Origin: Planctomycetales bacterium
Lineage (GTDB): Bacteria; Planctomycetota; Planctomycetia; Planctomycetales; Planctomycetaceae
Length of the DNA: 10,344 nucleotides
Reading direction: 5' to 3'
Assembly: GCA_020050375.1 (NCBI GenBank)
Contig: JAGVKR010000731.1
Span: 1 to 10,344, forward strand
Positions 5,028 to 10,344 of the stretch are shown here, in pieces. Position 1 is the first letter of the stretch. Every line of letters begins with the position of its first letter. A model generated the notes under the pieces. The model worked only from the letters and a program-made list of their open reading frames with translations. It searched no databases and was not told the origin of the DNA. The position numbers were made by a program, and so were the translations under genes.

Positions 5028-8000
5028 ATGGCCAGTAGCGCTGCACCCAAGTTCCAGCTCGAAGACGACGTCGATCCGGCGCGGGCCGAGATCATGGCCC
5101 TCGGCCCGACGCTGCGAGCCGTGCTTCTCCCGCTGGCGTCGCTCAAAGTGACGGTCGTGCTGTTTGCCCTGGCGATCTTCATCGTCTTCGCCGGGACGCT
5201 GGCGCAGACGCAGCACGATATCTGGTACGTCGTCCACAACTATTTCCGCACGGGGATCGCCTGGATCGACTTGCAGGTCTTCTTTCCGGAATCGTTTTTT
5301 CCGAAATCGTCCTTTCCCAACCTGCAGCCGGTGTCGGGGACGTTTCCCTTTCCAGGGGGCTGGCTCATCGGCGGGCTGATGGCGGTCAATCTGCTCGCGG
5401 CGCACGCCCTGCGCTTCACGTATCAGGCGCGCGGGGGCCGGTTGCTCGGCGGTTTGTGCCTGATCGGCGTCGGAATGGTTGTGACCGGCCTCGTGATCGC
5501 CGGCGGCTCGGGTGATGCGTTGCAGGGAGTCCCCTTCTTCGAGTGGTCGACGCTCTGGACGCTATGCAAACTGGCGCTCGCTGCGCTGGGGGTTGTTTGC
5601 GTCTGGGGAGCGGTAAAGCTCGAAGCAACGCAGGTGCTGGCGCGACGTGTTCTGTTCACAGCCAGCGCCGCGCTGGGAGTCCTTGTGGCGTGGCTGTTCG
5701 TCGAAGGAGAGTCCGTCGCGCTGGGCGATTCGTCGATGCGAATCCTCTGGCAGCTCATTCAGGGAACGCTCGCGGGGGGTGTCCTCCTCGCCGGCTGCTG
5801 GCTGGTGTTCAACAAGCGAGCGGGGATCGTGCTGCTGCATGCCGGCATCGGCCTGATGATGCTCAGCGAGCTGCTCGTGGGGACGAGCGCCATCGAAGGG
5901 CAGATGCACGTCCGCGAAGGGGATACGGTCAACTTCGTGCAGGACATTCGGGAGGTGGAACTGGCGGTCGTTGATGAAACGTCGGCGGATGAGGACCGGG
6001 TGGTCGTCGTGCCGCAGTCGCTGCTCAAGCCCGACGCGGTCATCAAAGACGACGCTTTGCCGTTCGACGTGCGGGTCGTGAAGTTCCTGCAGAACGCCGA
6101 AATTCGCATGCCCAAAGAGGGAGAAAAGAATCCCGCCACAGTTGGCCTGGGGCGCGAGATGTTCGCCGGCGAGGCCGCGGCCGGCGTCGGCGCCAGCTCA
6201 TCGAGCAAAGTCGACGAATCGGCCGTCTATGTCGAGTTCCTGAAGAAAGGGACTTCGGAGACCCTCGGGACATATCTCTTGAGCCTGGTGCAGTCACGGC
6301 TGCAGGAGTCGCGCGAGCGGTCGGGGATGTCAGAGTCGGAGATCCGCGCGGCGCTTCCTCCGATGATGATGAAAATGACCGAACCGTCGGTCATCGACAT
6401 TGACGGCAAGCCGTATCATCTCGCGCTGCGCTTCAAACGGATGTACAAGCCGTACTCGATGAAGCTGATCGACGTGCGGACGGAATACTACCCCGGCACG
6501 ACGACGCCGAAGGATTATTCGTCGACGCTGCGCCTCGCCGACGCGAGCCGCGACGTCGATCGCGACGTCAAAGTCTGGATGAACAACCCGCTCCGCTTTG
6601 CCGGTGAGACGTTCTACCAGTCGACGGTCAGCGCCGATCCAGTGACGGATGCCGAGGCAACCGGCCTGCAGGTGGTCACGAATTCCGGCTGGATGATTCC
6701 CTATGTGTCGTGCATGATCGTGGGCGTGGGGATGCTGTTCCAGTTCGGGTTGACGTTGCTCAGGTTTCTCAAGCGCCGCGAGAGCGGCGCATTCACTCCC
6801 AAAGACGCGCTGACTGCCAAAGAGCCGGGGCGTGCCCCCCCGCCGCGCGTCTCCGCTCCCCAATTCGAATTGCCCGCGCACCGGTCACCGACGTTCATCG
6901 AGCGCTGGTTGCCGATCGGCATTGTGCTGCTGGGGGCCACAATGATCGTCTACCAGATGCGACCGCCAAAACCCGCCGCCGACGGTGTCGACCTTTACGC
7001 GGCGGGCAAGCTGCCGATTCTATATCAGGGGCGGCCCAAGCCGCTTGACACGCTGGCGCGGAACACGCTGCAGATCATTTCTAACAAAGAGACGTTCGTC
7101 GGACCGATGGATTCCGTGACGCTTCGGAAGAAATGGGACAAGGTCGCGAGCCGGGTGAAGAAACAATGGAAGGCCATGGCCGATCAGGATTTTTCGAAGC
7201 TGATCGACGATCCGCAACCGGTAGAGGCGCTGGCGGAATTGGTCGAAAGCAAGACGAAAGCAGACCGCGCGGAGATCGAAGACGTACTGCACAAAGCCAC
7301 CTCGGTCAGCCAACCGGCAATTCGCTGGCTGCTCGATGTGATTTCGGCTCGATCCGTCGATCTGTTCCCGATCGAGAACGCGGACCTTCTGAAGAAGCTG
7401 CGACTCGATCCGCGACAGGATCACCTCTATTCCAGTCTCCAGATTCATTTGCTGCGAGAGCCCGACGACGGTCGGCTTGAGTCCCGGAGTGTCTTCGACA
7501 GGCTGGTGGCGGAAGCGCACGACAAATCGGCGGAGGCTCTCACGGCCGTCGATCATGCGGTCCTTGCTCTCGACCGGCGGATGCAGAGAAAGGTCGCCGC
7601 CGAACTGCACCGCGTCTTCCGCATCGACAACCTCGAAGTCCTCGACATGCTGGGGCTGGCGCGGCGCGAAGGCTTTTTGTACTCACTCTCCGAAATCAGG
7701 CAGCGCAGCGAGAAATTCAACGAAGAGGTCGACAAGGTCAACGAGAAGGTCCGGAAGTCGACGGCGGCGGGGCTCACCGTGTACGAACGGAAGCTGCTCG
7801 ACGTCGATCGGCGGATTCGATCGTTCACCGCGGTCGACGCCACGTTCCGCCATCCGGATTTTCCCGCCGAGCCGACGAATGAAATGCGCGAGCTGGTCAA
7901 GGGACGGCGCGCGGCACTGAAGAGTCAGTTGGATGCAGCCGAGAAAAACCTCGTCGAAAAGGGGCATCCCCCACTGATCGTGCCGGTTCGCGCTGGCGAA

Positions 8001-9182
8001 GGCCGCTCGGCGAAATTCCAGTGGAAGCCGTATGTCTCGGCATGGACGCGGGACTATTTCGAGGCGCGAATCCTCGAAGAACGTCGCCCCGACCCGGCAG
8101 TGGCAGGGTGGGATGCGATCCTGAGGGCTTACGACCAAGGAGAGGCCGACGAGTTCAATCGGGCCGTGCGGAAGTACGAGTCGCTGATGGCCGAAGAGGC
8201 TCCGCCGGAGCTGCAAACGGCGAAGACAGGCTATGAGGTCTTCTTCAACTGGTTCTCGCCGTTCTTTCTGGCGTGGATTCTGTACATCGGCGCGTTCGTC
8301 GTCACGATCCTCGCCTGGCTCTTGCCCTTCGGCAGCGCATCGCTGCGGCGGAGCGCGTTCTGGCTGACCGTGCTGATTCTGGGGCTGCACACCTTCGCGC
8401 TCGGCTCGCGGATCTACATTTCCGGCCGGCCGCCGGTGACGAATCTGTATTCGTCGGCCGTGTTCATCGGGTGGGGCTGCGTTGTGCTGGGGCTGATTCT
8501 CGAGATCGTGTTCCGCCTGGGAATCGGCAACGCCGTCTCGACGATCGCCGGGTTTGCGACGCTGTTCATCTCGTTCAAGCTGGCGGGCGACGGCGACACG
8601 TTCATCGTCATGCAGGCGGTGCTCGACACCCAATTCTGGCTGGCGACGCACGTGACGTGCATCACGCTCGGGTATGCCACGACGTTTCTCTCGGGGCTCC
8701 TGGGGGTATTCTATGTGCTGCGGGGCGTGTTCACACCGACGATGAACGCCGACGTCGGGAAGAGTTTGGCGCGGATGATCTACGGGACGCTCTGCTTTGC
8801 GATCTTCTTCAGCTTCGTGGGGACCGTGCTCGGGGGATTGTGGGCCGACGATTCGTGGGGCCGATTCTGGGGTTGGGACCCGAAGGAAAACGGCGCGCTG
8901 ATCATCGTCTTGTGGAACGCGCTCGTTTTGCACGCCCGCTGGGACGGGATGGTCAAAGACCGCGGCCTGGCCGTGCTCGCCATCGGCGGGAACATCGTCA
9001 CCGCCTGGAGCTGGTTCGGCGTCAACGAGCTGGGGGTCGGCCTGCACTCCTACGGCTTCACCGAAGGGGTGCTCTTTTCGCTCGGCGTGTTCGTCCTCAG
9101 CCAGTTGGCGTTGATCGCCGCCGGATCACTGCCCCGCCAGCTTTGGTGGAGCTCCCGCCGGCAGACCGGCACCGTGGCGTAG
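5028..9182 (+). CDS. Fused CcsB/ResB-CcsA cytochrome c synthetase (System II)
   Basis: A 1384-residue membrane protein joining both halves of the System II heme exporter/ligase that attaches heme to CXXCH motifs of c-type cytochromes outside the cytoplasmic membrane. The ResB-like half has membrane spans at about 41-61, 112-130, 139-159, 176-197, 208-226, 243-262 and 265-285, a soluble domain to about 550, and a span at 555-582. A further span at 627-644 leads into an approximately 425-residue, largely soluble segment containing GRPKPLDTLAR at 667-677. The CcsA half starts near 1072. It holds the heme-binding WWD motif around 1277-1287 (WGRFWGWDPKE) and conserved-type histidines His1208 (ATHV), His1302 (HARW) and His1340 (LHSYGF); His1121 lies in an early span. 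ATG 5028 is chosen because GGAGA lies 7 bases upstream and the residues before it translate a repeat. Separate CcsB and CcsA are normal in many bacteria; fusions are known, and this one is long. Confidence 0.93.
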   Translation: MASSAAPKFQLEDDVDPARAEIMALGPTLRAVLLPLASLKVTVVLFALAIFIVFAGTLAQTQHDIWYVVHNYFRTGIAWIDLQVFFPESFFPKSSFPNLQPVSGTFPFPGGWLIGGLMAVNLLAAHALRFTYQARGGRLLGGLCLIGVGMVVTGLVIAGGSGDALQGVPFFEWSTLWTLCKLALAALGVVCVWGAVKLEATQVLARRVLFTASAALGVLVAWLFVEGESVALGDSSMRILWQLIQGTLAGGVLLAGCWLVFNKRAGIVLLHAGIGLMMLSELLVGTSAIEGQMHVREGDTVNFVQDIREVELAVVDETSADEDRVVVVPQSLLKPDAVIKDDALPFDVRVVKFLQNAEIRMPKEGEKNPATVGLGREMFAGEAAAGVGASSSSKVDESAVYVEFLKKGTSETLGTYLLSLVQSRLQESRERSGMSESEIRAALPPMMMKMTEPSVIDIDGKPYHLALRFKRMYKPYSMKLIDVRTEYYPGTTTPKDYSSTLRLADASRDVDRDVKVWMNNPLRFAGETFYQSTVSADPVTDAEATGLQVVTNSGWMIPYVSCMIVGVGMLFQFGLTLLRFLKRRESGAFTPKDALTAKEPGRAPPPRVSAPQFELPAHRSPTFIERWLPIGIVLLGATMIVYQMRPPKPAADGVDLYAAGKLPILYQGRPKPLDTLARNTLQIISNKETFVGPMDSVTLRKKWDKVASRVKKQWKAMADQDFSKLIDDPQPVEALAELVESKTKADRAEIEDVLHKATSVSQPAIRWLLDVISARSVDLFPIENADLLKKLRLDPRQDHLYSSLQIHLLREPDDGRLESRSVFDRLVAEAHDKSAEALTAVDHAVLALDRRMQRKVAAELHRVFRIDNLEVLDMLGLARREGFLYSLSEIRQRSEKFNEEVDKVNEKVRKSTAAGLTVYERKLLDVDRRIRSFTAVDATFRHPDFPAEPTNEMRELVKGRRAALKSQLDAAEKNLVEKGHPPLIVPVRAGEGRSAKFQWKPYVSAWTRDYFEARILEERRPDPAVAGWDAILRAYDQGEADEFNRAVRKYESLMAEEAPPELQTAKTGYEVFFNWFSPFFLAWILYIGAFVVTILAWLLPFGSASLRRSAFWLTVLILGLHTFALGSRIYISGRPPVTNLYSSAVFIGWGCVVLGLILEIVFRLGIGNAVSTIAGFATLFISFKLAGDGDTFIVMQAVLDTQFWLATHVTCITLGYATTFLSGLLGVFYVLRGVFTPTMNADVGKSLARMIYGTLCFAIFFSFVGTVLGGLWADDSWGRFWGWDPKENGALIIVLWNALVLHARWDGMVKDRGLAVLAIGGNIVTAWSWFGVNELGVGLHSYGFTEGVLFSLGVFVLSQLALIAAGSLPRQLWWSSRRQTGTVA

Positions 9183-9420
9183 GCGACGACGCGGGACGTA
9201 GCACGGACTGTCAGTCCGTGCGTGACGATCAATCGCACGACTGCTACGGAATTCAGCCTGTCGGCGATCGCAGTTCAACGGGCGGGCAACGTTTTCGCAA
9301 TGCGAAAACAGCCGATGGGCGATCGTTCCAGCTCGACGCGACTGACACGCACGGACTGACAGTCCGTGCTACGTAGTTTTTACCCGACGACATGCAAACG
9401 GGACCACTGCGCCCCACTGA
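9183..9420. other. Gap occupied by an inverted-repeat element
   Basis: These 238 bases separate the convergent ends of the ccsBA fusion and the small basic protein gene. Most is the 179-base element at 9196-9374. The remainder (9375-9420) shows no gene or signal. Transcripts of both converging genes probably end here, the palindromic arms being the only terminator-like structures. Confidence 0.5.
9196..9374. repeat. 179-base element whose 29-base ends are perfect inverted repeats
   Basis: The ends at 9196-9224 and 9346-9374 are exact inverse copies over 29 bases. Each end also contains its own perfect palindrome: GCACGGACTG, one central base, then CAGTCCGTGC (9201-9221; inverse copy at 9349-9369). 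The core holds another perfect palindrome, GTTTTCGCA and TGCGAAAAC around one A (9291-9309). There is no coding capacity. It begins 13 bases after the ccsBA stop codon. It resembles a MITE or paired REP unit, and either end could also act as a terminator-like hairpin, though without a T-run. Confidence 0.8.
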
Positions 9421-9519
9421 TTACGTCTTCACCTTGCGGCGTTTAGCGCGGCGGGCCTTGGCGTTGGCAGGGCGGGCGCCGTGGTTGGCTTTCTTGAGCA
9501 GACGATGCGGCTTGGCCAT
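9421..9519 (-). CDS. 32-residue, extremely basic protein
   Basis: ATG at 9519-9517, TAA at 9423-9421. The product begins MAKPHRLLKKANHGARPANA and ends with KARRAKRRKVKT. It has 7 Lys, 6 Arg and 2 His but no acidic residue, so it must bind nucleic acid or another polyanion. A good ribosome binding site (AAAGGA) lies about 8 bases upstream, and a TACAAT -10-like box lies 38 bases before the start. Both support a real gene despite its size. The composition and the central NHG recall tiny ribosomal proteins such as bL34 or bTHX, but I see no alignment good enough to name it. It is divergent from nuoA. I have an unverified impression that such proteins recur in planctomycetes. Function unknown; ribosome or RNA binding is inferred from charge alone. 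Confidence 0.72.
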   Translation of the reverse strand: MAKPHRLLKKANHGARPANAKARRAKRRKVKT

Positions 9520-9556
9520 GAGAACGATCCTTTCGAAGTATTTTTTGCAAGCCGTG

Positions 9557-9562
9557 ATTGTA
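9557..9562 (-). promoter_or_regulatory. Candidate -10 box for the small basic protein gene
   Basis: On the minus strand TACAAT reads at 9562-9557, 38 bases before the ATG at 9519. Seventeen bases further upstream lies TTCCGC, only a partial -35. A perfect 6-base stem-loop (GCCGGA/TCCGGC, 9572-9592) covers the -35 zone. Confidence 0.4.
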
Positions 9563-9611
9563 GTCGGCACTGCCGGAGAGCGGAAGTCCGGCGCAGCTTT
9601 CGAGCGCCGTC

Positions 9612-9635
9612 CCCGCGAAGTTTCCGATTCGCGGG
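9612..9635. promoter_or_regulatory. Perfect inverted repeat over the nuo promoter -35 region
   Basis: CCCGCGAA at 9612-9619 and TTCGCGGG at 9628-9635 are perfect 8-base inverted repeats with an 8-base spacer, a 24-base dyad. It ends 8 bases before the TATAAT of the presumed nuoA promoter and covers its -35 position. The symmetry and place fit an operator for a dimeric regulator; a simple hairpin is the alternative. No regulator is known from the sequence. Confidence 0.4.
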
Positions 9636-9643
9636 AAAGCCAC

Positions 9644-9649
9644 TATAAT
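9644..9649 (+). promoter_or_regulatory. Candidate -10 box of the nuo operon
   Basis: A perfect TATAAT lies 51 bases before the nuoA ATG at 9701. The -35 position 17 bases upstream reads TTTCCG, a poor match to TTGACA. It is the only good -10 in the divergent region on this strand. Confidence 0.5.
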
Positions 9650-9700
9650 CCGCTCTCGAATGACTGGCGAAACGTGGCCGACTCTGCAACGATTTGCTCC

Positions 9701-10066
9701 ATGCACGGACTTCCGATTTTTCTGTTTGCCGCCATAGCGACTGGCATGGCGCTGTCGATTCTGATCGTCGCCCAGGTGCTGGGGCCCAAGCACCGAACGG
9801 CCGTCAAAGAGATGCCGTATGAATCGGGGATGGACCCGGTCCACTCGGCACGGCAGCGGTTCAATATCAGTTTTTACCTGCTGGCGATCGAGTTTCTCGT
9901 GTTCGACGTCGAGTTGTTGTTCCTCTACCCGTGGGCCGTGGCCGCGCACGAAGCGGGGGCGTTTGGCCCGGGTCATGCGGTGTTTTACGCGGTGATGGGC
10001 TTCATCGGCGTGTTGCTTGTCGGGTTCGTCTACACGTGGCGAAAGGGTGTGTTTCAATGGAATTGA
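9701..10066 (+). CDS. nuoA: NADH-quinone oxidoreductase subunit A
   Basis: This 121-residue membrane subunit belongs to respiratory complex I, at the junction between the proton-pumping arm and the quinone site. Three spans are visible at about 6-27, 58-80 and 93-113. Between the first two lies the conserved loop with YESGMDP at 40-46, and the second carries [12 protein letters not shown] at 68-79 with Asp69 and Glu71, both hallmarks of the family. The loop has Ser42, as in E. coli NuoA, rather than the Cys of many NuoA/ND3 proteins. The length is normal for NuoA. No ribosome binding site is obvious before ATG 9701; the start is fixed by the family's N-terminal span. The open frame extends to 9392 but that extension translates intergenic sequence. 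Its end overlaps nuoB by 10 bases, which implies translational coupling in one operon. Confidence 0.96.
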   Translation: MHGLPIFLFAAIATGMALSILIVAQVLGPKHRTAVKEMPYESGMDPVHSARQRFNISFYLLAIEFLVFDVELLFLYPWAVAAHEAGAFGPGHAVFYAVMGFIGVLLVGFVYTWRKGVFQWN

Positions 10067-10344
10067 CGGTTCCCGAAAACGTCGCCGTCAGCAAGCTGGA
10101 CTGGCTCGCCAGTTGGTGTCGTAAGAACAGCCTGTGGCCGATGCCGTTCGCGACCGCCTGCTGCGGGATCGAGCTGATGGCGACCGGCGCCAGCCGGCAC
10201 GACATCGCCCGCTTCGGCTCGGAGGTGATGCGGTTCACGCCTCGGCAATGCGACCTGATGATCGTTGCCGGCCGGGTGGTGATGAAGATGCTTCCCGTCC
10301 TGCAGCGGATCTGGCTGCAAATGCCCGAGCCCAAGTGGTGCATC
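10057..10344 (+). CDS. nuoB: NADH-quinone oxidoreductase subunit B, cut by the right edge
   Basis: Ninety-six residues are present before the window ends. This complex I subunit carries the terminal 4Fe-4S cluster N2 that passes electrons to quinone. Visible family features are [11 protein letters not shown] at 31-41 with the tandem Cys35-Cys36 that bind the cluster, HDIARFGSE at 48-56, [12 protein letters not shown] at 61-72, and MPEPKWCI at the edge. The other two cluster cysteines should follow outside the window. The ATG at 10057 lies inside the end of nuoA, 8 bases before its stop codon, with AAAGGG about 9 bases upstream as ribosome binding site. The N-terminus is short compared with E. 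coli NuoB, whose cluster cysteines are at 63-64. Confidence 0.97.
   Translation, partial: MELTVPENVAVSKLDWLASWCRKNSLWPMPFATACCGIELMATGASRHDIARFGSEVMRFTPRQCDLMIVAGRVVMKMLPVLQRIWLQMPEPKWCI

Noticed and set aside
7683..9047. 454-residue open frame antisense to the CcsA half
   Set aside because: It is a shadow of GC-rich coding sequence: Arg/Pro/Gln/Glu-rich, no domain, and fully opposite a firmly identified gene.
8273..9376. 367-residue open frame in another plus frame of the CcsA half
   Set aside because: Arg/Ala-rich shadow that runs into the 9196-9374 repeat; the overlapping frame carries the WWD motif.
9392..9700. N-terminal extension of NuoA by about 100 residues
   Set aside because: It would cover the antisense of the small basic gene and the divergent promoter region. 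NuoA is normally about 120 residues, as obtained from ATG 9701.

Overview
The window is GC-rich chromosomal DNA with 8 intact or edge-cut genes and one short gene relic. Wide intergenic gaps are filled with palindromic repeats. I infer a planctomycete (Planctomycetota). The grounds are the gene style (small lipoproteins and tiny orphan proteins of a kind I associate with that phylum), a very long fused CcsB-CcsA cytochrome c synthetase, an E. coli-type NuoA next to NuoB, and many interspersed hairpin repeats. No database search was possible, so the phylum is an inference and the genus is unknown.

Layout. Positions 1-114 (minus) hold the start of an exported protein that runs off the left edge. 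Positions 115-1001 have no gene but carry a cluster of stem-loops (668-857). Positions 1002-1115 (minus) look like the C-terminal end of a lost von Willebrand A-type gene, just behind a complete RidA-family gene (1121-1582, minus). Positions 1583-1997 contain a MITE-like repeat. A 44-residue membrane protein (1998-2132) and a Pro/Asp-rich lipoprotein (2468-3136) follow on the plus strand. A second lipoprotein (3597-4715) has an internal A-B-B-A duplication. The 1384-residue CcsB/ResB-CcsA fusion (5028-9182) fills the centre. A 32-residue, very basic protein (9421-9519, minus) is divergent from nuoA (9701-10066), which overlaps nuoB (10057 to the right edge).

How the parts fit. The right half is respiratory. 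The CcsBA fusion would export and attach heme to c-type cytochromes, and nuoA-nuoB begin a complex I operon with a recognisable -10 box at 9644. The left half is envelope-oriented (one exported protein, two lipoproteins, one small membrane protein) plus a RidA-like metabolite-damage-control enzyme. No experimental or contextual link between the two halves is visible.

The most unusual content is the non-coding part. At least six different inverted-repeat elements lie in the gaps, one of them in two copies with an identical 40-base arm. Three consecutive plus-strand genes are each followed within 13-35 bases by such an element. I found no convincing new defence or mobile system, tRNA, rRNA or CRISPR array.
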